The notes below the pieces were generated by a model. That model did not search any database. It had not been told where the DNA came from and saw only the letters and a list, made by a program, of their open reading frames with translations. Position numbers and translations under genes: made by a program. A DNA stretch of 64,000 nt from Mycolicibacterium diernhoferi (GTDB taxonomy: Bacteria > Actinomycetota > Actinomycetes > Mycobacteriales > Mycobacteriaceae). The stretch is from positions 4,960,001-5,024,000 of the forward strand of contig NZ_CP080332.1 in assembly GCF_019456655.1 (NCBI RefSeq), given 5' to 3'. Shown one piece after another: positions 16,358 to 23,446 of this stretch; the first letter of the stretch is position 1, and each line of letters starts with the position of its first letter.

Positions 16358-16374
16358 AAGTCACCCACCCAAGA

Positions 16375-16408
16375 AAAACGCCCGGCTGGTGATCCAGCCG
16401 GGCGTTTT
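16375..16408. terminator. bidirectional terminator between mscL and the secreted-protein gene
   Basis: A 13-bp stem (AACGCCCGGCTGG, loop TGAT) is flanked by AAA on the left and TTTT on the right, so it can work on both strands between two converging genes. Confidence 0.9.
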
Positions 16409-16424
16409 GCGGTCAAGAATCAGA

Positions 16425-16778
16425 TCACCAGTCGCCGATGGGCGGGCTGAAGACGAAGGCCCCGTTGCTCGCGAGGTTGAACGGTGCGGCCTTGGTGCCC
16501 GGCACCGCCTTGATGGTGTCGACGTGCACACCCTGGCCCTGTGCGTGCACCACACCGGACTCGGCATTGCGGGTATCCAGGAACCCGCGGGCCTCACCGA
16601 AATCGGCGACCCGCAGCGCGTTGTCGTCGATCAGGATGGCCTGCCGGCTGGTGACATACGGCGCCGGAGCGGACTCCTGCACCTCTGCACTCGCGGTGGC
16701 GCTGCCCAGACCAGCCAGCAGCGTCGCTCCGGCGAAGGAGCCGAACCCCAGAACTGCGAGCCTCTTCAGAGAAGCCAT
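16425..16778 (-). CDS. small secreted protein, copy A of a tandem pair
   Basis: 117 residues from the ATG at 16778. Signal peptide MASLKRLAVLGFGSFAGATLL... with cleavage after 'ATASA', giving a mature protein of about 86 residues. It has no cysteine and ends with 'FNLASNGAFVFSPPIGDW'. No known domain is recognised. It is about 93% identical to copy B 520 bp away, with differences at a handful of residues (DFGEARG/DYGQARG, QGQGV/QGEGV). The pair lies between mscL and the porin, so a wall or surface role is plausible but unproven. Confidence 0.82.
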   Translation of the reverse strand: MASLKRLAVLGFGSFAGATLLAGLGSATASAEVQESAPAPYVTSRQAILIDDNALRVADFGEARGFLDTRNAESGVVHAQGQGVHVDTIKAVPGTKAAPFNLASNGAFVFSPPIGDW

Positions 16779-16888
16779 GAGCACCACTTCCTCGCGTGAC
16801 ATCCAGCGTGGATGTCGAATGGTTCCGATACTAACGCGAAGACCGCCCGCCGGCCGGGTTACCGGCAGGCCGCCTCCGGACAGCAGAA

Positions 16889-16916
16889 CGCCCGGCCGGA
16901 TTTCTCCGGCCGGGCG
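16889..16916 (-). terminator. hairpin terminator after copy B
   Basis: A perfect 12-bp GC stem (CGCCCGGCCGGA, loop TTTC) lies just after the stop of copy B on the minus strand. There is no T-run, so termination may be partial, allowing read-through into copy A. Confidence 0.65.
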
Positions 16917-16944
16917 AACGCGTCGAACGTCTACAGAACCTGGG

Positions 16945-17298
16945 TCACCAGTCGCCGATGGGCGGGCTGAAGACGAAGGCGCCGTTGGAATCGAGGTTGA
17001 ACGGTGCAGCCTTGGTGCCCGGCACAGCCTTGATGGTGTCGACATGGACACCCTCACCCTGTGCGTGCACCACACCGGACTCGGCATTGCGGGTGTCCAG
17101 GAACCCGCGTGCCTGGCCGTAATCGGCGACGCGCAGCGCGTTGTCGTCGATCAGGATGGCCTGCCGGCTGGTGACATACGGCGCCGGAGCGGACTCCTGC
17201 ACCTCTGCGCTCGCGGTGGCGCTGCCCAGACCAGCCAGCAGCGTGGCACCGGCGAACGATCCGAACCCGAGAACTGCAAGCTTCTTCGATAGGGCCAT
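16945..17298 (-). CDS. small secreted protein, copy B of a tandem pair
   Basis: 117 residues from the ATG at 17298, with AAGGATT about 6 bp upstream as ribosome site. Signal peptide MALSKKLAVLGFGSFAG..., cleavage after 'ATASA', and the same 'VTSRQAILIDDNALRVADYGQARGFLDTRNAESG' core as copy A. The near-identity at DNA level over the whole coding region, including the signal sequence, argues for recent duplication or gene conversion. No homologous named family is recognised. Confidence 0.82.
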   Translation of the reverse strand: MALSKKLAVLGFGSFAGATLLAGLGSATASAEVQESAPAPYVTSRQAILIDDNALRVADYGQARGFLDTRNAESGVVHAQGEGVHVDTIKAVPGTKAAPFNLDSNGAFVFSPPIGDW

Positions 17299-17340
17299 GA
17301 CCCAATCCTTCCCTGCTAGTGGAGTCCCACCCGTCACCAC

Positions 17341-17368
17341 GTGGTCCGCCTGTCGGAGCGCGGACCAC
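17341..17368 (-). terminator. hairpin downstream of the porin gene
   Basis: A 9-bp stem GTGGTCCGC/GCGGACCAC with a 10-base loop, 28 bp past the porin stop. No T-run follows; it may end transcription or stabilise the 3' end of the abundant porin mRNA. Confidence 0.5.
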
Positions 17369-17396
17369 ATGGCGACGTCGGGTCAGGAGTGAACGA

Positions 17397-18050
17397 TCAG
17401 TTCATGTTCCAGGGCTCGCCGTAGGTGGTGACGCTGTCACCCTCTGCGGCGATCAGGCGGGCGTAGGGACGCAGCAGCACGCCACCGGCCGCACCGGTCA
17501 CGGTGCCGTGAGCGTTGGAGACCGCGACCGCACCTTCGGCGCCGGCGACGTCGGCGGAGAAGGTGGCGACTTCCTGGATGCCGGGGCCGTTGCCCAGGTC
17601 AGCGCTGATCGAGGCGCCGGGGAACAGCGGCGGGGTCACGATGGCGGGGATGACGTCGAAGTCGATGCCGCCGGGGCCCGCGTAGCCGTAGTCCTGGCCG
17701 TCGAACGCGATGTTGGGGGTGGTGTAGCTGAAGTTGATGCCAACACCCAGCGACCACGGGAAGCCAACCTGGTAACCCAGCTCCAGCACACCCTCGAAGT
17801 CCTCAGCGCCGGGACCCGAGACGATGTACTTGGCCTTGCCGGAGTGGAACCACTCGCGGGTCAGGCGGTTGCGGTCGAGCGGGAACACACCGTTGAGGAA
17901 GGTGTCCCACTGCTGAATGGTCAGAGTCCGGTCCTTGCCGTCCACGAGGCTCAGCTCGTTGTCCAGACCCGCGTTCGAGGTGCCCGTGCTCACGAACAGC
18001 GACGCGATGGCCGCGATCATCGCGATTAGCACCCGACTGATTACCTTCAT
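17397..18050 (-). CDS. mspC: MspA-family porin
   Basis: 217 residues: a 27-residue signal peptide ending SNA and a mature chain starting GLDNELSLVDG, as in MspA. It forms an octameric channel in the mycolic-acid outer membrane for small hydrophilic solutes. Most of the chain matches MspA closely, ending 'SVTTYGEPWNMN'. The constriction loop differs. Mature residues 90-93 read D-G-Q-D where MspA has D-D-G-D, and the stretch between 'TTPN' and 'LFPG' is 28 residues against 22. The location beside mscL and moaB2 suggests the positional counterpart of M. smegmatis mspC; that symbol is inference. Confidence 0.93.
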   Translation of the reverse strand: MKVISRVLIAMIAAIASLFVSTGTSNAGLDNELSLVDGKDRTLTIQQWDTFLNGVFPLDRNRLTREWFHSGKAKYIVSGPGAEDFEGVLELGYQVGFPWSLGVGINFSYTTPNIAFDGQDYGYAGPGGIDFDVIPAIVTPPLFPGASISADLGNGPGIQEVATFSADVAGAEGAVAVSNAHGTVTGAAGGVLLRPYARLIAAEGDSVTTYGEPWNMN

Positions 18051-18382
18051 GATCTCCCTAGCTGTGCCGACGGTTGGTGTGCTGTCAACCGTGTGTGTTG
18101 TCGATGCGGATCCCGGCCCTACCGAGACTTCACACCTCGCAAGATCCTCATGTGATGGGAATTAGAAACTCCACATGTTGCTCTTACGCTTTGCTCATCG
18201 TTGACAGGAGGAACATAACGGGGGCGCACCGACCCGGCAACGCGAAGGGGCAGCCCCCCGGACATCCGTCGGGGTCCGTCAACCGTTTGCTGGCCTGGCC
18301 ATACGCAGGTATCGCAGCCTTCATGGGCGGCGGGACAACTTAGCGGCGCATTCTTTGCCTCGCGCGGCGGAGCAAACAAGAA
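18051..18382. other. non-coding upstream region of the porin gene
   Basis: About 330 bp with no convincing gene on either strand. Msp porin genes are known for long leaders, so this probably holds the porin promoter and 5' UTR. The part at 18150-18230 is locally AT-rich (for example TCTAATTC on the minus strand), but I cannot fix a -10 with confidence. Confidence 0.5.
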
Positions 18383-18415
18383 GATCGGCTGGGATCACCG
18401 AGATTCCAGCCGATC
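18383..18415 (-). terminator. intrinsic terminator after the 52-aa gene
   Basis: A 10-bp stem GATCGGCTGG/CCAGCCGATC, then TTCTTGTTT on the minus strand. It lies 17 bp after the stop of the small gene at 18432 and supports that gene being transcribed on its own or at the end of a moaB2 transcript. Confidence 0.75.
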
Positions 18416-18431
18416 AACCTGAAATTACTGC

Positions 18432-18590
18432 TCAGCCATGGTGCGGGGGCACATTAGCCCGAAGCCACTCATCACGATCGAAACGTTCCTCCGGGGCCTC
18501 CGGGTCGCGTTCGTCCCGCGTGGTGCGCGGCATTTCCTCCCCGAAGATGGCGTTAACTGCATCCCTGGTGGGCCGCTCGGAGCCGGTCAC
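18432..18590 (-). CDS. small uncharacterised protein (52 aa)
   Basis: 52 residues from a GTG at 18590: MTGSERPTRDAVNAIFGEEM, then a charged middle (PRTTRDERDPEAPEERFDRD) and a tail EWLRANVPPHHG. Composition is unlike a random reading: 15 acidic and 9 basic residues, one Trp, no Cys, and the codons are GC3-rich. A G-run (GGGGGGTG) sits at ribosome-site distance and a terminator follows. It lies between moaB2 and the porin, transcribed with them. No domain is recognised; the acidic disordered character suggests a small binding partner. A CRP-like palindrome lies just ahead of the start. Confidence 0.7.
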   Translation of the reverse strand: MTGSERPTRDAVNAIFGEEMPRTTRDERDPEAPEERFDRDEWLRANVPPHHG

Positions 18591-18604
18591 TCCACACCCC
18601 CCCG

Positions 18605-18620
18605 AGTGACCAAGGTCACA
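18605..18620. promoter_or_regulatory. CRP/Cmr-type cAMP-receptor binding site
   Basis: On the minus strand TGTGA-CCTTGG-TCACT matches 9 of the 10 defined bases of the mycobacterial CRP consensus TGTGA-N6-TCACA. It is centred about 22 bp ahead of the GTG at 18590. A further GGTCAC half-site lies at 18585-18590. The position near the start suggests repression of the small gene or control of a promoter reading on to the porin. Confidence 0.6.
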
Positions 18621-18720
18621 TCAGCAGTGGGATTACCGTTCACCTGCACGTAACTTACGACGCCCGAAAAGGGTGCGTAGACCTGCATGGTTACCGTTCC
18701 GACTCGCATTTTTAAGAGCC

Positions 18721-19215
18721 TCAGATGTCCAGACTGGACAGCTGCCCGATCACCTGAACGGCCAGCGGGTTGAGCGTGGCCATCCCGTCCCGGACCGCGG
18801 CGCGGGAGCCGGCGATGTTCACCACGAGCGTGCTGCCGGAGATCCCGGCCAGCCCGCGCGACACTCCGGCGTCCACGATGCCGGCCGACAGTCCGGAGGC
18901 ACGCAGGGCCTCGGAGATGCCCAACAGCTCGCGGTCGAGCAGTTCGACGGTGGCCTCGGGCGTGACGTCGCGGGGGCTGACCCCGGTCCCACCGACCGAG
19001 ATCACCAGGTCGACGCCCCCGATCACCGCGGTGTTCAGCGCATTGCGGATCTCCACCTCGTCGGCGGCGACCACCACCACGCCGTCCACCAGGAAGCCGC
19101 TCTCGGTGAGCAGCTCGGTGACCAGCGGCCCGTTGTGGTCCTCTTCTCCGTGTGCCGTCCGGTCGTCGACGACGACCACGAGCGCCCGCCCGACCAGCTC
19201 CCCAGGTTGTTCCAT
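18721..19215 (-). CDS. moaB2: MoaB2-like molybdopterin-binding protein
   Basis: 164 residues of the MoaB/Mog fold: 'ALVVVVDDRTAHGEEDHNGPLVTELL', the pterin-binding 'DLVISVGGTGVSPRDVTPEA', then 'LVVNIAGSRAAVRDGMATLNPLA'. It matches Rv0984 over its length. The start is the ATG at 19215; a GTG at 19224 would add VTG. In M. tuberculosis moaB2 forms one transcript with mprA-mprB-pepD, and MoaB2 has been reported to act on the stress sigma factor SigE network rather than only in cofactor synthesis. It is the last gene of that module here. Confidence 0.9.
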   Translation of the reverse strand: MEQPGELVGRALVVVVDDRTAHGEEDHNGPLVTELLTESGFLVDGVVVVAADEVEIRNALNTAVIGGVDLVISVGGTGVSPRDVTPEATVELLDRELLGISEALRASGLSAGIVDAGVSRGLAGISGSTLVVNIAGSRAAVRDGMATLNPLAVQVIGQLSSLDI

Positions 19216-19277
19216 GCCTGTCACCGTATATCCGGCCGATGCCAACGACCCAGGCAAGGTCAAATCCAGCCCGCCGG

Positions 19278-20612
19278 TCATTGCTGCGCCTTGCCCAGGG
19301 TGACGTCCAGCGTCTCGGAGCCGCCGGATCCCTCGAAGGTCAGCGTCACCTTGGTGCCGGGGGCCTTCGACCGCACCGCGGCCACCAGGGCGTCCGCACT
19401 GTTGATGACACGGCCGTCGACCTTGGTCACCACCACGCCGCTGGGCAGGCCGGCCGCGGCGGCCGCGCCACCCTCGGTGACCTCGACGATCTTCGCGCCG
19501 TCCACCGAGGCGTCGTTGCCGACCTGCACCCCGAGGGAGGCGTGCGAGGCGCTGCCGTTCTGCACCAGTTCGTCGGCGATGCGCTTGGCCTGATCGACCG
19601 GGATGGCGAAGCCCAGGCCGATCGAACCGCTCTGGGAGGCCGCGGAGTCCCCGCCGAGGGTGGCGATGGCCGAGTTGATCCCGACCAGCTCGCCGTTCAT
19701 GTTCACCAGCGCGCCGCCGGAGTTACCGGGGTTGATCGCGGCATCGGTCTGGATCGCGTCCAACACGGTGTTCTGGTTGCGCCGGTCCCCGCCCGCGGCG
19801 ACCGGACGGTTCAGTGCGCTGACGATGCCGACGGTGACGGTGCCCTCCAGTCCCAGCGGGGAGCCGATCGCGACGACGTCCTGTCCGACGCGCAGGTCGG
19901 CCGACGAACCGACCGCGATCGGCGTCAGATCCGACACGCCCTCGGCCTTCACGACCGCGATGTCACTGGAGGGGTCGGTGCCGATCACCTTGAACGGCGC
20001 GGTGCGGCCGTCGGCGAAAGTCACCTTGGTCTGCGGACGGCCGCCGCCCGGGGCGCCTTCGGTGGCGATCACGTGGTTGTTGGTGAGGATCAGTCCGTCA
20101 CTGGACAGGATGACGCCCGAGCCCTCCTCGGACGCCCGGCCCAGGTTTGTTTCCAGCTTGACCACACTGGGGACCACCTTCGCCGCGACCTGCTCCACCG
20201 AACCGACCGGCAGGCTGGCCGCCGGCATACCCGGGGTGGCGCCGCTGCTGCTGGAAAAGCTGGTCGACGGCTGATCGGGCTGAGCCAACACCGCGACCCC
20301 GCCGCCGATACCGGCGGAGACGACCGCGATCGCCACCGCGGCGGCTGCCAAAGCGCCTGTCCCCGAACGTTTCTGCGGCCTCGACGAAGCGGCGCCGGTC
20401 GGGCGGTACGGGTCGTACTGCGGACGCGGCTGCTGACCCTGCGACTGTTGGGCGTAGCGCCAGTCGTAGGACTGCTGCTGATAGGTGTGCTGATAGGCGT
20501 CGCGAGGAGCCGTGTAGCCCGTCCTCGAGTCGTAGGTCGGCTCGTAGGTCGGCTCGTTGGTGCGGTAGCCGGGCTGGGCCGGAGGCTGGGTGTACCTCGG
20601 GTCGTTCGTCAT
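19278..20612 (-). CDS. pepD: HtrA-like serine protease PepD
   Basis: 444 residues. Residues 1-80 are cytosolic and rich in Pro, Gln and Tyr. One membrane helix lies at about 85-110. A trypsin-like protease domain follows with His in 'NNHVIA', Asp in 'SSDIAVV' and Ser in 'NPGNSGGALV', then a PDZ domain at about 350-440 ('GVVVTKVDGRVINSADALVAAVRSKAPG'). PepD degrades misfolded envelope proteins and feeds back on MprAB signalling. It starts at ATG 20612, 157 bp after mprB; that gap holds a CTGAGA/CTTAGA direct repeat, so an extra MprA-dependent promoter is likely. Confidence 0.95.
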   Translation of the reverse strand: MTNDPRYTQPPAQPGYRTNEPTYEPTYDSRTGYTAPRDAYQHTYQQQSYDWRYAQQSQGQQPRPQYDPYRPTGAASSRPQKRSGTGALAAAAVAIAVVSAGIGGGVAVLAQPDQPSTSFSSSSGATPGMPAASLPVGSVEQVAAKVVPSVVKLETNLGRASEEGSGVILSSDGLILTNNHVIATEGAPGGGRPQTKVTFADGRTAPFKVIGTDPSSDIAVVKAEGVSDLTPIAVGSSADLRVGQDVVAIGSPLGLEGTVTVGIVSALNRPVAAGGDRRNQNTVLDAIQTDAAINPGNSGGALVNMNGELVGINSAIATLGGDSAASQSGSIGLGFAIPVDQAKRIADELVQNGSASHASLGVQVGNDASVDGAKIVEVTEGGAAAAAGLPSGVVVTKVDGRVINSADALVAAVRSKAPGTKVTLTFEGSGGSETLDVTLGKAQQ

Positions 20613-20689
20613 GGTGCTCGGCGCTCTTTCTTTCAGCGGTTGGAGTCATCTGTTCAACGCGTCGGACAGCCAAACAGTGCCGATCCGGG

Positions 20690-20706
20690 CTGAGAATCCA
20701 CTTAGA
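20690..20706 (-). promoter_or_regulatory. candidate MprA box upstream of pepD
   Basis: CTGAGA (20690-20695) and CTTAGA (20701-20706) repeat with an 11-bp period, the same period as the repeat ahead of mprA. Response regulators of the OmpR class bind such tandem half-sites on one DNA face. MprA control of pepD is reported in M. tuberculosis. Confidence 0.5.
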
Positions 20707-20769
20707 GAATTGGTGTATGGCCACCCAGGATGTCCTGAGCTTCCCCACGCCGTTCCCCCGGGTGAGAGG

Positions 20770-22332
20770 TTATCTATTGTCTGCGCCGGCCGACGTACCG
20801 TCCATCGATTTGTCGGCGCGTGTCGGGGAAACCCCGGTGGACCCGCCGTACGCGGCCGCGTACGGTGCCGTCACCGCGGCGCTCTCGGGCAGCACCCGCC
20901 GGCCCGGCAGCACGATGCGGACCGAGGTGCCCGCCGGGTCGCCTCCGGGCACGGCGTCCTCGATTTGAAGCGTCCCACCGTGTTTGAGGACGACCTGTTT
21001 GACGATGGCCAGACCCAACCCGGAACCGGGCATCGCACGCGCCGATGTCGAGCGGTAGAAGCGTTCGAAGACGAGCTCGCGCTCGTGCGGCGGGATGCCC
21101 GGACCGTGATCGGAGATCACCAGTTCGGCGTGCAGCGCATCGCGTTGCTGCAACCGCACCAGCACACTGGCCCCGGGCGGACTCCACTTCGCCGCGTTGT
21201 CGAGCACGTTGAGCACAGCGCGCGACAGGCCGGCCATGTCGCCGTCGACCTCCCAGTCGATGAGCTCGGCGTTGAACTCAATGTCGTTGCGGCGGCGGCG
21301 GACTCGCTCAAGGGCCCGATCCACCACATCGGACAGGTCGACCTTCTCCCGGATCGCCACGCCGGCGTCGTCGCGGGTCAGGTCCACCAGATCACCCACC
21401 AACGTGGACAATTCCTCGATCTGGGCAATCACGTCGGCCTGCAACTCGGCCATCTCACCCTCGGGCAGCTGCTTGGCGCCGGGCGCCTGGGCGGCCATCA
21501 GCAGCTCGACGTTGGTGCGCAGCGAGGTCAGCGGGGTGCGCAGTTCGTGCCCGGCGTCGGTGACCAGCCGGGCCTGGCGTTCCCGGGACTCGGCCAGGGC
21601 GCGCAGCATCATGTTGAAGGCGTCGGTGAGCCGGGCGAGTTCGTCGGTGCCGATCACCGGGATGGGGTGCAGGTCGTCGGTGCGGGCGACGCGTTCGGCG
21701 GCCTGGGTCAGCCGGGCCACCGGCCGCAGCCCGGCGCGGGCGACCATGCCGCCGGAGATCGCGGCCACCGCCATGCCGGAGGCGCCGACGATGGCCAGCA
21801 CGGTGCCCAGCCGGTTCAACAACGCCAGGGTCGGGGCCAGGCTCTTGGAGATGAGCAGGGAGTTCCCGTCGGCCAGGTGCACGGCCAGCACCCGCTGATT
21901 GTTGACGGTCCGCAGCGACATCAGCAGTTCGCCCTGCACGACGGCCTTCTCGGGGGCGCCGAGCGGCAGGGTCTGGCCCTGCTGGTTGGCGGTGTAGACG
22001 AAGCGGCCCGGGCTGACCAGCATCGCGTTCACATCGGAGTAGGCGGTGCCCTCGATGGCCTTTCCCGGATCGGCGGACAGCGATCCGCTCTCGATGAGCA
22101 GCTGCGCCCGGCTGTGCAGCTGGGTGTCGATGTCGTCGTACACCGATCGCGAGACCACGGCGTAGACGGCGACGGCCATCAGCACCACCACCATCGCGAC
22201 CATGGACATGGCCAGCAGCATCACCCGCCAGCGCAGCGAGACCGCACTGACGTTGCGGGTGTATCGCCGGTGGCTATCGGACCGCAGCGACAGCTTCGCC
22301 GGCCTCTTGAACAACTTCGCGAACCACGGCAT
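20770..22332 (-). CDS. mprB: sensor histidine kinase MprB
   Basis: 520 residues. TM1 is at about 35-58 (VMLLAMSMVAMVVVLMAVAVYAVV), an extracytoplasmic sensor domain follows to about 180, then TM2, HAMP, and the dimerisation/phospho-acceptor helix with 'DAGHELRTPLTSL'. The HATPase domain has 'NVLDNAAKW', 'DHGPGIPPHE' and 'GSGLGLAIVKQV'. It senses envelope stress (detergent-type) and phosphorylates MprA. The ATG shares its A with the TGA of mprA (TGATG at 22330-22334), so kinase and regulator are made in fixed ratio. Confidence 0.96.
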   Translation of the reverse strand: MPWFAKLFKRPAKLSLRSDSHRRYTRNVSAVSLRWRVMLLAMSMVAMVVVLMAVAVYAVVSRSVYDDIDTQLHSRAQLLIESGSLSADPGKAIEGTAYSDVNAMLVSPGRFVYTANQQGQTLPLGAPEKAVVQGELLMSLRTVNNQRVLAVHLADGNSLLISKSLAPTLALLNRLGTVLAIVGASGMAVAAISGGMVARAGLRPVARLTQAAERVARTDDLHPIPVIGTDELARLTDAFNMMLRALAESRERQARLVTDAGHELRTPLTSLRTNVELLMAAQAPGAKQLPEGEMAELQADVIAQIEELSTLVGDLVDLTRDDAGVAIREKVDLSDVVDRALERVRRRRNDIEFNAELIDWEVDGDMAGLSRAVLNVLDNAAKWSPPGASVLVRLQQRDALHAELVISDHGPGIPPHERELVFERFYRSTSARAMPGSGLGLAIVKQVVLKHGGTLQIEDAVPGGDPAGTSVRIVLPGRRVLPESAAVTAPYAAAYGGSTGVSPTRADKSMDGTSAGADNR

Positions 22333-23027
22333 CAGGGCGGTGTTTCACGCAGCACATACCCCACCCCGCGCACGGTGTGGATGAGCCGCGGCTCGCCCTC
22401 TGCCTCGGTCTTGCGACGTAGATAGCCGACGTACACCTCCAGCGCATTGCCCGAGGTCGGGAAGTCGAATCCCCACACCTCTTCCAGGATGCGGCTGCGG
22501 GTGAGCACCCGCCGGGGGTTGGCGATGAGCATTTCCAGCAGCGAGAACTCGGTACGGGTGAGGCTGATCTGCCGGTCTCCGCGGGACACCTCGCGGGTCA
22601 CCGGGTCCAGGCTCAGATCGGAGAATGCCAACGCCCGCGACTCGGCCGGCTCGTCCGGGGTCACGCGCCGCCGCAGCAGGGCCCGCATCCGGGCCAGCAG
22701 TTCTTCCAGCGCGAACGGTTTGGGCAGGTAGTCGTCGGCACCCGCGTCCAGGCCGGCCACCCGCTCGGACACCGAGTCCCGGGCGGTGAGCACCAGGATG
22801 GGCAGGTCGTCACCGGTGCTGCGAAGGTGACGGCACACTTCGAGGCCGTCGAGCCTCGGCATCATCACATCCAGGACAAGCGCGTCCGGCCGATCAGCGG
22901 AGATGGCCTCGAGGGCTTCGACACCGTCTTGAGCGAGCTCGACGGAGTATCCATTGAACGAAAGCGACCGGCGCAGGGATTCGCGCACCGCGCGATCGTC
23001 GTCAACGACAAGAATGCGCACAGCCAC
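22332..23027 (-). CDS. mprA: response regulator MprA
   Basis: 231 residues, OmpR class. The receiver domain (1-115) has the acidic 'VDDD' pocket, phospho-acceptor Asp in '[12 protein letters not shown]' and Lys in 'YLPKPF'. The C-terminal winged helix (about 135-230) has '[30 protein letters not shown]' and '[10 protein letters not shown]'. It is nearly identical to M. tuberculosis MprA. The start is GTG at 23027. Two TCTCAG repeats (minus strand) lie 17-33 bp ahead, consistent with the known autoregulation. It controls sigE, sigB and pepD in M. tuberculosis. Confidence 0.97.
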   Translation of the reverse strand: MAVRILVVDDDRAVRESLRRSLSFNGYSVELAQDGVEALEAISADRPDALVLDVMMPRLDGLEVCRHLRSTGDDLPILVLTARDSVSERVAGLDAGADDYLPKPFALEELLARMRALLRRRVTPDEPAESRALAFSDLSLDPVTREVSRGDRQISLTRTEFSLLEMLIANPRRVLTRSRILEEVWGFDFPTSGNALEVYVGYLRRKTEAEGEPRLIHTVRGVGYVLRETPP

Positions 23028-23043
23028 AGTGTCATACCTCTGT

Positions 23044-23060
23044 CTGAGACAGACCTGAGA
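23044..23060 (-). promoter_or_regulatory. candidate MprA box upstream of mprA
   Basis: CTGAGA at 23044-23049 and again at 23055-23060, exact repeats with an 11-bp period (TCTCAG read toward mprA). A wider imperfect palindrome CTGTCTGAGACAG overlaps the first copy. The site is next to the gene for the regulator that would bind it. Confidence 0.55.
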
Positions 23061-23081
23061 GCCGCACGGCCGACAGAGCGG

Positions 23082-23255
23082 CTACTTGCGGTCGAGGTCG
23101 ACCAGGCCGAGACGCGCGGCCTTGAGGAGGCGACGCGGCACCTTGCGCTGGGCGCCGGCGACAGTGACGTTGACCAGGCCGGTGGCCTCGGCCTTCCACT
23201 GCGCGCGGCGGCTACGGGTGTTCGAGCGCGACATCCGGCGCTTGGGCACAGCCAT
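23082..23255 (-). CDS. rpmF: 50S ribosomal protein L32
   Basis: 57 residues, the usual length. The N-terminus [21 protein letters not shown] is the L32 signature. No zinc-ribbon cysteines are present, so it is the zinc-independent form. The start is the ATG at 23255 with GAGGAGA upstream; a longer reading adds 15 residues foreign to L32. It precedes mprA by 54 bp as in M. tuberculosis. Confidence 0.95.
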   Translation of the reverse strand: MAVPKRRMSRSNTRSRRAQWKAEATGLVNVTVAGAQRKVPRRLLKAARLGLVDLDRK

Positions 23256-23381
23256 GTTCGAGGTCTCCTCTTGAGTACTGCTGGTGGCATAGATGCGCAC
23301 GCCCAGATTTCGATGGGCGGCGGCAATTACTCAACAGAATAGCCCGACAGCTGCGTAGCCTCCAAAAAGCGCCGTCAACCC

Positions 23382-23412
23382 TTGACTCGATACCGTCGGT
23401 ACCGAGTAATCT
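23382..23412 (+). promoter_or_regulatory. promoter of the acyl-CoA catabolic operon with embedded operator
   Basis: TTGACT (23382-23387) and TAATCT (23407-23412) are separated by 19 bp. A 21-bp imperfect palindrome fills the spacer (23386-23406; arms CTCGATACCG and CGGTACCGAG, one mismatch). A repressor bound here would block RNA polymerase. A second, smaller palindrome (CTACCGGTTGG) follows. Confidence 0.6.
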
Positions 23413-23446
23413 ACCTACCGGTTGGTTGCGGTGCGAGGGGGTACGG

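Noticed and set aside
18119-18379. 86-residue minus-strand frame upstream of the porin
   Set aside because: It starts beyond the terminator of the 52-residue gene and shows random composition; the region is better seen as porin leader.
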